From: Phocaeicola coprophilus DSM 18228 = JCM 13818 | Lineage (GTDB): Bacteria; Bacteroidota; Bacteroidia; Bacteroidales; Bacteroidaceae | Assembly (NCBI RefSeq): GCF_000157915.1 | Contig: NZ_EQ973634.1 | Coordinates: 23,706 to 87,705, forward strand | Direction of reading: 5' to 3' | DNA length: 64,000 nucleotides | Shown here: positions 35,430 through 43,140 of the stretch, piece by piece | How positions within the stretch are numbered: the first letter of the stretch is position 1 | How the letters are laid out: each line of letters opens with the position of its first letter | Position numbers and translations under genes: made by a program | The notes under the pieces: model-generated | What the model was told of the DNA's origin: nothing | What the model saw: the letters and a program-made list of their open reading frames with translations, nothing else | Database searches by the model: none

Positions 35430-36092
35430 CGAATAAATCTGAAAAAAGTCAGCAGTCTGTCAGATTATTTTAGGAAACTGTTCCAACAAGCTTGTTATCG
35501 GATGTCAGGCTAATCCTTTTTCAGGATTGTTCCCACCTTTTGAAGTATTTCCATTATATATGTCTCCCAGACTGTTGTAGAGGCAAAGATAAGCGAACAT
35601 TCCGAATTTGGCATCTACGAACTATTGCATCCTTTCCTTAAAATCTTCATTGGATTCATTTAAGTAATCGATCGGGCAATAAGCTGACAAGTTGGAACAC
35701 AATCCGGCAATCTACATTAATTATGGTTATTCTAATCCTGTTGCGCTCCAGTGGTTTCCGTTGTTTCAAGTATTATTGCAAAATATATCTATAAACCTTT
35801 GAAACACCTTTTCCCATGTCAGGTTTAACCACTTTGTGGTACTGGAGAAGGAACCGTACAATTCAGCTGAAACGACTGCACAATTCAGTTGTAACGAACG
35901 CATAATGAAGCCTTAATGACCGCATAATCCAGCTTCAATGACCATATGTTTTAGCCTGAAGAGCTGGATTACTGACTTCTCAGTAAAAATGAGAAAACAA
36001 ATTGAGATTTGGAATATAATTCCTTATATTTGCGTAATATAATTGCATCTAGGAACAAAATTAAATAAAAGAAAGGCAGTTTGATCGGAATT
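35430..36092. other. AT-rich junk/repeat region with vestigial sequence
   Basis: No gene is supported. The stretch contains a -7-like minus-strand TATCTTTG (35592-35585) leading into a 14-codon frame, the 22-bp repeat array at 35856-35943, a hairpin near 35976-36000, and a plus-strand TATATTTG (36025-36032) ahead of the small frames that precede the YhcG-like gene. Confidence 0.55.
35856..35943 (-). repeat. degenerate 22-bp tandem repeat array 2
   Basis: Four 22-bp units (starting at 35856, 35878, 35900 and 35922). On the minus strand the best unit ends AGCTGGATTATGC, nearly the same as GGCTGGATTATGC in array 1 at 15405-15536, so both arrays belong to one dispersed family in opposite orientation. 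Confidence 0.65.
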
Positions 36093-36235
36093 ATGATACC
36101 AGAAGAAAAAGCAAGGCAAAAGATAGATCTTATGACCACTCCTTGGCAGAGTTGATGGCTGAAATAAAAGAGAAAAGTATAACTATTAGTTCAGCAGTAG
36201 CAGAACTTGAGAAGCTGCTTGCAAACATAAATTAA
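36093..36235 (+). pseudogene. possible remnants of a type I restriction gene set
   Basis: Two tiny frames overlap by TGATG: 36093-36155 (MIPEEKARQKIDLM and six more residues) and 36155-36235 (26 codons, coiled-coil-like, starting MAEIKEK). The first closely resembles the N-terminus of HsdR-type restriction subunits as I remember it. The second resembles the C-terminus of HsdM or HsdS. They end 10 nt before the YhcG-like start. A deletion joining ends of a restriction-modification operon would give this layout; it is inference. Confidence 0.4.
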
Positions 36236-36245
36236 GATTAAGCGT

Positions 36246-37397
36246 ATGAAAAATAACGACATCGCAATATCAATAGAACAGCAATTCGGAGAAATCATAA
36301 ATATTATTCTCCAACATAAAAGTAATGCTTCAAGAGCCGTCAATGAAGAGCTGCTACTCACAGCATGGCATGTAGGTGGATATGTATCTGCTAAACTGAA
36401 GAGCGAAGAATGGGGAAGCAAGGTTGTTTCGCAACTGTCTGAATATATACGTTCCCAACGCCCTGACATCAAAGGATATAGCAAAAGAAATATTTACAAT
36501 ATGGTAATGTTCTATGATGAGTATTCATCAGAAACGTTCATAGCAACAATAAGACAATATTTGAATACTGAATTTGTGCAGCCAAAAACTGCACAAATTG
36601 AAGCGAGCGACCATAAACAGAAAATACCTGTAATTGTGCAGCCAAAAACTGCACAATTTGTCCAGCCAGCAATTGGACAAATGCCTAAGATATTGGAGTT
36701 AACGAGTTTGACTAATCATATAGAAATATTATGCCGATGTAAAAGCGACGAAGAACGGTTGTTTTATATACTCTATGCCAATAAAGAGCATTTAGTAAAA
36801 CGAGAGCTCCAACGTTGCATTTCCAATCAGACTTATGCAGGATTATTAGGAAGCAAGGACAATATGTCAAAAGGATTACTGGAAAGATATCCTAATGCGC
36901 CAGTCATGTTCAAAGACACCCTGTTCGTAGATTTTCTTAATCTGCCGAAAAAGCATAGCGAAACAAAGCTAAAAAATGGCCTGATAGAACATATGAAGCA
37001 GTTTATTCTTGAACTTGGAAAAGACTTTATATTCATGGATCAGGAATATCGTCTTAATATAGGAACATCTACATTCAAGGCTGATCTATTATTCTTTCAT
37101 CGTGGCTTACAGGCATTAGTTGCTGTGGAATTGAAAAAGACGAAGTTCCATCCTCGTGATCTTGGACAGTTGGAATTCTATTTGGAAGCACTCGATCGGG
37201 ATGTTAAACGGTCTAACGAGAACCCTTCTATCGGTATTATACTCTGTCCGGAAGCAGACCGGATAGTAGTAGAATATGCCATGAGCAGAAGCATGAGCCC
37301 TACCATGATTGCTGAATATAAGCGCATTCTCATTCCACAGGAACGCATGCAGCAGCAACTGAATGAGTTTTGCAATCTATTCTTAAACAGGGACTAA
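36246..37397 (+). CDS. PDDEXK nuclease, YhcG/DUF1016 family
   Basis: The 383-residue product has the N-terminal DUF1016_N helical domain (LLTAWHVGGYVSAKLKSEEWGSKVV, GYSKRNIYNMVMFYDEY) and the C-terminal PDDEXK nuclease domain with FKADLLFFHRGLQALVAVELKK (Asp and Glu-Leu-Lys). The linker repeats VQPKTAQ twice, plus a VQPAIGQ variant, encoded by inverted repeats. YhcG-like proteins occur with type I restriction systems and in defence islands, where their role is unresolved. The gene is AT-rich compared with its neighbours, which suggests transfer. Confidence 0.9.
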   Translation: MKNNDIAISIEQQFGEIINIILQHKSNASRAVNEELLLTAWHVGGYVSAKLKSEEWGSKVVSQLSEYIRSQRPDIKGYSKRNIYNMVMFYDEYSSETFIATIRQYLNTEFVQPKTAQIEASDHKQKIPVIVQPKTAQFVQPAIGQMPKILELTSLTNHIEILCRCKSDEERLFYILYANKEHLVKRELQRCISNQTYAGLLGSKDNMSKGLLERYPNAPVMFKDTLFVDFLNLPKKHSETKLKNGLIEHMKQFILELGKDFIFMDQEYRLNIGTSTFKADLLFFHRGLQALVAVELKKTKFHPRDLGQLEFYLEALDRDVKRSNENPSIGIILCPEADRIVVEYAMSRSMSPTMIAEYKRILIPQERMQQQLNEFCNLFLNRD

Positions 37398-37443
37398 CTT
37401 AAATGGATACAGCAAAGCATAATCATTTTTTCTGTCATACTTT

Positions 37444-38460
37444 TCACAATAACCCTTCCAGATCCAGATAAGCAAACTGGATTTCATCGTCCAGATTCAT
37501 GATGATCCGGTTGTTGTCTTTATCGTAGCAGAAGTAGTTGATGGGACGGCCTACAACCAGGGTTTTCAGATAGTCGCCTTTCATGTTGAACACATGAAAT
37601 ATTTCCCCCAGATTGCCTTTGTTCCAGTCTTGTCCCGAGTATAAGGCTATGATCTTGTCTCCGCAGATCTGAACCTCCGAGAAATGTTTTTTTCTGTCTC
37701 CGCTTTCATCCCAGTTGGGACCGTAGACATTGCATTGCAGTTCGCCTTCCAGGTTGTAGAGGCTGATCAGATCATATCTGCCATTGCATTCCACCAGCGT
37801 CTGGCTGGCTGGAGAAACGGCGTAACTGATACGTTTTTTCTGGTCGGCCGGATGGGTGTAGGCCGTGAGCTTGATTTCTCCCGTCTGCATGTTCCATTTG
37901 CCGCTGGTCTGCAGGAAAGTGGAAGAGGAGGTGGGCTGGATGAAAGAGCCGTAAGCCAGTGTATCGTTGATGTAGCAATAATCGTTCGGGAAGTTCATAC
38001 CGTTCACTTTCAGCTTGACAAATGGTTCGTAATCGGAATTCTGGAGCAGGCTGTCCAGCTGATAGCCGAGAATGCGGAGCTGGCCGTGATCCGTCACGTA
38101 CAGTTCCCGCTTCTCCGGATTCCATGCCACTGTTCCGAGGACGGTTATTTCTTTGGGGCCCTGTCCGGGATCTCCGAAACTGCATAAGGGAGCAAATGTG
38201 TTCTTGTTGAAGATGTGTACCATTTTCTCCATGGAGCGGTAGTCAGCTATGATGAGATAATCATCGAAAACATAAGATTTGGCCATGGCTCCGATCAGTA
38301 CGTCTTCCATACTGATTTCCCGGATCCGGTTTCTGACATCTGTTTTTTCATTCCGTTGTTTTTGCCATTTCTCACCGGTTCCTTCCTGTTTGCATGAGGG
38401 AAAACATACCGTCAAGACCATAAATATGATGAGGAGTGTGTTGCGTTGTATTGATTTCAT
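37444..38460 (-). CDS. BF3164-family 6-bladed beta-propeller lipoprotein
   Basis: The 338-residue product starts MKSIQRNTLLIIFMVLTVCFPSC, a lipoprotein signal with Cys23, and contains repeated propeller-type strands (HIFNKNTFAPLCSFGDPGQGPKEI, FHVFNMKGDYLKTLVVG). It matches the BF3164/TolB-like family. Function is unknown; such proteins often stand beside signalling or glycan genes. It lies 43 nt downstream of the other propeller gene. The longer frame from 38664 runs into that gene and lacks a signal, so 38460 is chosen. Confidence 0.82.
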   Translation of the reverse strand: MKSIQRNTLLIIFMVLTVCFPSCKQEGTGEKWQKQRNEKTDVRNRIREISMEDVLIGAMAKSYVFDDYLIIADYRSMEKMVHIFNKNTFAPLCSFGDPGQGPKEITVLGTVAWNPEKRELYVTDHGQLRILGYQLDSLLQNSDYEPFVKLKVNGMNFPNDYCYINDTLAYGSFIQPTSSSTFLQTSGKWNMQTGEIKLTAYTHPADQKKRISYAVSPASQTLVECNGRYDLISLYNLEGELQCNVYGPNWDESGDRKKHFSEVQICGDKIIALYSGQDWNKGNLGEIFHVFNMKGDYLKTLVVGRPINYFCYDKDNNRIIMNLDDEIQFAYLDLEGLL

Positions 38461-38503
38461 AGAATTTGTTTTTTTAGGTTGTACGAATGGATGAAGTTTC
38501 GGT

Positions 38504-39676
38504 TCAGATGGCCCGGATGAGCAGCAGCACCGGATTCTGGTCGTCTGTATAGTGAAGCTTGTCTGCAAGTTCCTGTTGCTGGGACGGGGATAAATGCGTA
38601 CGGCCATATTCCATGATGTCGTCTGGCTGTAAAGGAAGGACGATCTGTCCGTTATCCTGGACAAACAATGTTACATCCGTCAGATTGACCGGATAATCAT
38701 ACAGCTGGTCAACCAGAAGTGTACCGAAACAGATTTGCTTTCCGTCAGCTGATTTGGGAAGGATGGACATCCGGTATTGCTTTTTGTAGAAATAGCCGGC
38801 CCAGTAGTTTTTGTCTGTTTCCAGAAAACAGTCTGTTCCGTATGCAAAGCGGTCTTCCTGATGCAGTTTTTCAAAGAACTCCATGATGTGTTCATAGGGC
38901 TGGTTGTAGAAAGAAGACGGAATATTCTTGCCTGAGAAGTCCAGTACAAATGCAGGGGTACAGGCTGCAGCGTTCAGGTTGTAGACGGTGTCGTTGAACA
39001 GCTGGGTAAAGTAGGTGTGCGATCCGTTCTGCTGGAAAATGTTCTTTGACTTTACAAACAGATATTGGGCTTTGGCCTTGTCAACAGGCAGGAAGTGATG
39101 CGTGGAGCTTGAATCACTCAGTGACAAGGCATGAAGCTGGAACCGGTTATCCTTGCTCATGTCATTGCCTGTATAAATGTATAGGGTATTGCTGTCTGTC
39201 AGACATATGTTTTCCATCCAGAGGTCCAAATTGATGCGGCTGGTACAACTGTTGTCCCATGAATAGCTGTTTATGCATTGCGTGTTGCGGCTCAAGACCC
39301 ACACATGTTCACCGTCGGTCTGAAAATCACTTACGTTTGCATATTCTTCCGGTCCTGTTCCCTGGCGGTGGATTGCACCGAGACATTCTCCGGATAAAGA
39401 AAATTTATATACGGAAGACGGATCCGCTACATATAGAAAATCTTTTTTCAGATGAATCTGGTTTATTTCACTGAGCAGTAATGAATCGGAGGTGGGCAGA
39501 ACAACCAGTGAGCTGTTTGCCACTTCTGACAGGCGGATGCTGCCGGCTGTCGTTTCCGTTTCTATCTGGAGAGTCTGGCATTTTTCCTGCGTTTTTTCTT
39601 TCCCCGGATGACATCCGGCCAATGTCAGAATCAACAGTCCGGATAATGCTTTTCTTAATAGGTTTTTTCTTGTCAT
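38504..39676 (-). CDS. 6-bladed beta-propeller lipoprotein
   Basis: The 390-residue product has a clear lipoprotein signal (LLILTLAGCHPG, Cys22) and blades such as KKDFLYVADPSSVYKFSLSGECLGAIHRQGTGPEEYANVSDF, the NHL-like pattern of the Bacteroidales 6-bladed propeller family. It is predicted to be surface or periplasm exposed. It forms an operon with the following BF3164-type gene. The molecular role is not known. Confidence 0.85.
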   Translation of the reverse strand: MTRKNLLRKALSGLLILTLAGCHPGKEKTQEKCQTLQIETETTAGSIRLSEVANSSLVVLPTSDSLLLSEINQIHLKKDFLYVADPSSVYKFSLSGECLGAIHRQGTGPEEYANVSDFQTDGEHVWVLSRNTQCINSYSWDNSCTSRINLDLWMENICLTDSNTLYIYTGNDMSKDNRFQLHALSLSDSSSTHHFLPVDKAKAQYLFVKSKNIFQQNGSHTYFTQLFNDTVYNLNAAACTPAFVLDFSGKNIPSSFYNQPYEHIMEFFEKLHQEDRFAYGTDCFLETDKNYWAGYFYKKQYRMSILPKSADGKQICFGTLLVDQLYDYPVNLTDVTLFVQDNGQIVLPLQPDDIMEYGRTHLSPSQQQELADKLHYTDDQNPVLLLIRAI

Positions 39677-39699
39677 ATTCCTTTGAATTTATACTTGAG

Positions 39700-39731
39700 C
39701 AAAGGTAAAGAGAATATGTCCGAAAAACAAT
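39700..39731 (-). promoter_or_regulatory. promoter of the beta-propeller pair
   Basis: On the minus strand: ATTG (39731-39728), 20 nt, TACCTTTG (39707-39700), ending 24 nt before the start at 39676. Confidence 0.55.
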
Positions 39732-39846
39732 GACAGGGGGCCGCGCGGATTTCTGAGAAATTTGTATCTTGTCTGATTATCAGATTCTTTCGATACTTTT
39801 TCTCAGAAAAAAATCAGAAATCTGCGGGGCTTTTTCAAGAAAGGGA

Positions 39847-39893
39847 AGGCCCCAAAATCTTTAATGTCTGGAGTAAACATGATTTTGGGGCCT
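39847..39893 (-). terminator. terminator of the M60-DUF6067-DUF5107 operon
   Basis: AGGCCCCAAAATC (39847-39859) and GATTTTGGGGCCT (39881-39893) form a 13-bp perfect stem, 50 nt beyond the DUF5107 stop on the minus strand, followed by TCCCTTTCTTG. Confidence 0.65.
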
Positions 39894-39943
39894 CCTTCTT
39901 GTCTGGTAACCGGACAGAGTTACAGCAGTCCGGTTGGGCAGAA

Positions 39944-42900
39944 TTATTTGAACAGTCTTGCGATCAGGTCAAAGTTTGTATCCCGGTAACCGGTTTCCCA
40001 GGGAGTAGTCTCGTTGGAAGCATATCTGCTGCTCAACAGTTCTCTGGCCTGGTCCATGTTTCCATGATAAACGGCAGCACACCATTGTGCCGGTTTGCTT
40101 TCCGGGAAATCCTTTTTCCAGGAGGCAACCAGCTTGTCGGCTTCTGCCTGTTTGCCTGTGTCACGCAAAGCCAGTGCCGTCAGCAAATGCGCTGATTCGA
40201 AATTGCGGGTGGAAGTAGGATGAGAAGATACTTTGTCCAGCAGGGTTTGGGCTTTTGCCGTTTCTCCTTTCTTTTCATATACCTTGGCTTCCAGATAATC
40301 TTCCAGCCGTTTGTCTATCTGATCGTCGTAAGGTTTTCCTACACCCAGATTTTCCGGCCATTCTTCGGAGGCTTTTATGGATTTCAGGGCTGCATCATAC
40401 CGGCGTTTGCTGAACTGATCCATTGCCTGGTAGAGGTTAGCAGCACGATATACGGCTCTGCCGGCATAGGAACCTTCGTTCGGTAACACCTGCATCTTGC
40501 TCAACAGGGAAATGCAGGAACCATACTGTCTGGTTTCGCACAGACCGTTGGCATATTTCAGTCCGATGTAATAGTTGTCCGGATATTTCCGGATGTACTT
40601 TTTGCCTGTTTCTACCACCTTGTCCCAGTTGCTTTCTGCGGTATAATAGTTCAGCAAGGCCATGCCGGCTCTCCATGAAGGATCTGTCTGCTCGGCTTTC
40701 ATCAGGTCTGCCAGTCTGGCTTCGCCTTCCTTGAGTTGTGCGCGCGACAGATACAGAGGTGCATAGCCTGCATTGTCACACAGATTCATTTTCTGGAGTG
40801 CCTTGTCCTTCTGCTGGTTGGTCCAGTATATCAGTCCCTGGTAATAGTTGATTTTCCAGTTGGCTGACTGCGATTCGGCCCAATTCAGGTACTTCAGGGT
40901 TTCCGGACGGAAGGGGAAGATATAATCCGGTGACTGGGCATTGGCCAGTTCCTGTGTTTCCCGGGCTTCCTGAGCTGCTCCTTGTCTGTTCTGCAGCCAG
41001 GCTTTCTGATACAGGGCTATCGGATGATTTCCGGCACAGGTGAGCAGGGCGATGGCTTCTTCCTCACATCCGGTTCTTTCATACCATTCTGCCAGTTCCA
41101 GGAAAGTTTCGGCCGGCAGTTCATTACGGATCTGGGAAGCGAATGAAGCAAGTTGTTCCGGAGTATGGTTTCCGGACAGCCAGGCTTCTTCAAATCGGAG
41201 ACCATGATACAAAGGCAGTTGATCCAGCACCTGGCTGATCTGTTCTTTCGCCAGTTCTGTTCTGCCAGTCTTTCTGTAAATCATGGTCAGCAACTGACGG
41301 GCATGAAGATTCATGGCATTGTAAGTCAGACTCTTCTTTGCATATTGTTCGGCTTTGGTCCAGTTCCGGTCGCAGGCATACATTTCGCCCAGCTGTTCGT
41401 AAGCGGCAGTGCGCACTGAAGCTGAAAAAGTGGCGATGGCAAAAGCAGCCTTTGCTTCTGTTGCATTGCCCAGCATGCGGTTGGCCAGTCCGTACAGGTA
41501 GTTGGCTTCTCCGTCATAGGTATTCAGTCCCAAAGCCCGTTCCAGCAGGGGAATCATTTCCTGATATCTGCCTTCCCGGTAATAGAGGGAGGAAAGGCGT
41601 ACCAGAGCCGGTGAGAAGTTGGCATCCTGTTTCAGGGATTTCTTCAGGTAGCTTTCTGCCTTGTCCCATACTTTCTGGTTCAGCCATTGTTCTCCCTGGG
41701 TATAAAGTCCGAAAGCAGAATTCCAGTTGAAATCTTCGGGAAGGGTCATGGGGCGCTTCAGGTCGAAGTTTTCCGGATTATCCGAGTAGACCAGGAGATT
41801 GTCTCCGATGACTACTTTCAGGTGGCCTTCGGGGATGTCTTTTCCTTTCAGGGAAGTCAGGGTGACCGGTTCCATGACGTTGGCAGTCAGAGACAGTGTT
41901 TCCACCAGCTGCTGGTCTTTGTAGATCTTGAGATCGGTTGACAGTTTTTCCAGCGGTGAAAAGGCCAGTTTCAGCCCGTCAGCTTCACGCATTACGTGCA
42001 AGGCTCCGATGGCGCTGGCCTTGGACACTCCTTTGATTCCTTTGACGGAATACCAGTATTCGGTCCATGCATCCGTCATCTGAGGTGCGAACGAATGATG
42101 TTTGTAAGGGGTGTAGGCACTGTTGGAAGCCGGCTGGTTGAACATTCGGCCGGACTGCAGTTCGATGTACTGGCCGTTCTGGTCGGTCAGCAGGTCTTCC
42201 CAGATACCTCCTTCACGGGACTGTCCCCACAGGAAGATTTTCATACCCAGTTTCTCATCAAAATTGGAATGATGGATGGATCCGAAATCTTCTCCGTGCC
42301 AGTAGATGCCGTAATAGTCATTGTAATATCCCAGAACGTGGTAAGACTTGGAATTGCCGAAATTATTGGAGTCATACCATCCGATGTTCCGGTTGTTTTC
42401 ATCCACCGGGAACGAGGAAACCTCACCCCCGTGTCCGATGAGATGGTCGCCCGGATAACAGAACTCGGCTTTCTGGCCGACCCGGTATCCGGCATTCATC
42501 CACTGGTAATAAGGCTGATCAACATCGGACTGGTTGTACCAGGTGGTGTGGGTTGTAAAGTAAGCTTTGTCCTTAGGCAGATTGACTTCCACAGTCCAGG
42601 CCGTGCGTGTCAGCCATTCGTAGGAGAACAGGTAGCAGCTTACACTGCCGTCATCTTTTTGTCTGACCAGATAATCCACAGGAGTGCTGGAGGTGGGAGC
42701 GTGTCCGATGATACCGAAATTGAACTCAATACCGCCGGAGGTCCAGGGACCTCTCATGGCGATATCACGGAATTTGGCTACTCCGTTCTTGTAGATAAAG
42801 TCTTTACCGGTGGTCTTGTCCACGGCTCCCCATATCTTTCCGCCTACTTCCGGAAAGAGGGTAACTTTGATGTAATCATTCTCCAGCTCAACTGTTTTCC

Positions 42901-43105
42901 ATTCCCGGTTTTCACCTTTGGCTGTAAATCCGTCAAACCGGAAGTAGGGGTAGAACAGGTTGGAAGGAGTTGCTACCGGATTCGGATCAGAGAATTTATA
43001 GGTTTTCAGGGTCTCCGTCTGTTCCTGAACGGATACATGCTGGGCAAATCCTTGCGGAGCCAGGCAGAAGACACAGGTTGTCAGGGTTAGTATTCTGTTT
43101 TTCAT
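39944..43105 (-). CDS. DUF5107 and TPR protein
   Basis: The 1053-residue protein has a signal peptide (FCLAPQGFAQ), a mutarotase-like DUF5107 region (residues about 60-400: LENDYIKVTLFPEVGGKIWGAVDKTTGKDFIY, GGIEFNFGIIGHAPTSSTPV) and a long TPR tail (AESYLKKSLKQDANFSPALVRLSSLYYREGRY). DUF5107 proteins resemble galactose-mutarotase-fold glycan enzymes or binders; whether this one is an enzyme is unknown. It is the last gene of a three-gene operon after M60 and DUF6067, with 36 nt before its start. Confidence 0.86.
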   Translation of the reverse strand: MKNRILTLTTCVFCLAPQGFAQHVSVQEQTETLKTYKFSDPNPVATPSNLFYPYFRFDGFTAKGENREWKTVELENDYIKVTLFPEVGGKIWGAVDKTTGKDFIYKNGVAKFRDIAMRGPWTSGGIEFNFGIIGHAPTSSTPVDYLVRQKDDGSVSCYLFSYEWLTRTAWTVEVNLPKDKAYFTTHTTWYNQSDVDQPYYQWMNAGYRVGQKAEFCYPGDHLIGHGGEVSSFPVDENNRNIGWYDSNNFGNSKSYHVLGYYNDYYGIYWHGEDFGSIHHSNFDEKLGMKIFLWGQSREGGIWEDLLTDQNGQYIELQSGRMFNQPASNSAYTPYKHHSFAPQMTDAWTEYWYSVKGIKGVSKASAIGALHVMREADGLKLAFSPLEKLSTDLKIYKDQQLVETLSLTANVMEPVTLTSLKGKDIPEGHLKVVIGDNLLVYSDNPENFDLKRPMTLPEDFNWNSAFGLYTQGEQWLNQKVWDKAESYLKKSLKQDANFSPALVRLSSLYYREGRYQEMIPLLERALGLNTYDGEANYLYGLANRMLGNATEAKAAFAIATFSASVRTAAYEQLGEMYACDRNWTKAEQYAKKSLTYNAMNLHARQLLTMIYRKTGRTELAKEQISQVLDQLPLYHGLRFEEAWLSGNHTPEQLASFASQIRNELPAETFLELAEWYERTGCEEEAIALLTCAGNHPIALYQKAWLQNRQGAAQEARETQELANAQSPDYIFPFRPETLKYLNWAESQSANWKINYYQGLIYWTNQQKDKALQKMNLCDNAGYAPLYLSRAQLKEGEARLADLMKAEQTDPSWRAGMALLNYYTAESNWDKVVETGKKYIRKYPDNYYIGLKYANGLCETRQYGSCISLLSKMQVLPNEGSYAGRAVYRAANLYQAMDQFSKRRYDAALKSIKASEEWPENLGVGKPYDDQIDKRLEDYLEAKVYEKKGETAKAQTLLDKVSSHPTSTRNFESAHLLTALALRDTGKQAEADKLVASWKKDFPESKPAQWCAAVYHGNMDQARELLSSRYASNETTPWETGYRDTNFDLIARLFK

Positions 43106-43140
43106 GTGATAAATGGTTTTTATTCGATGGAATCCTTTAG

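Noticed and set aside
35480-35850. Insertion sequence remnant in the AT-rich gap.
   Set aside because: No transposase similarity, terminal inverted repeats or target duplication could be seen.
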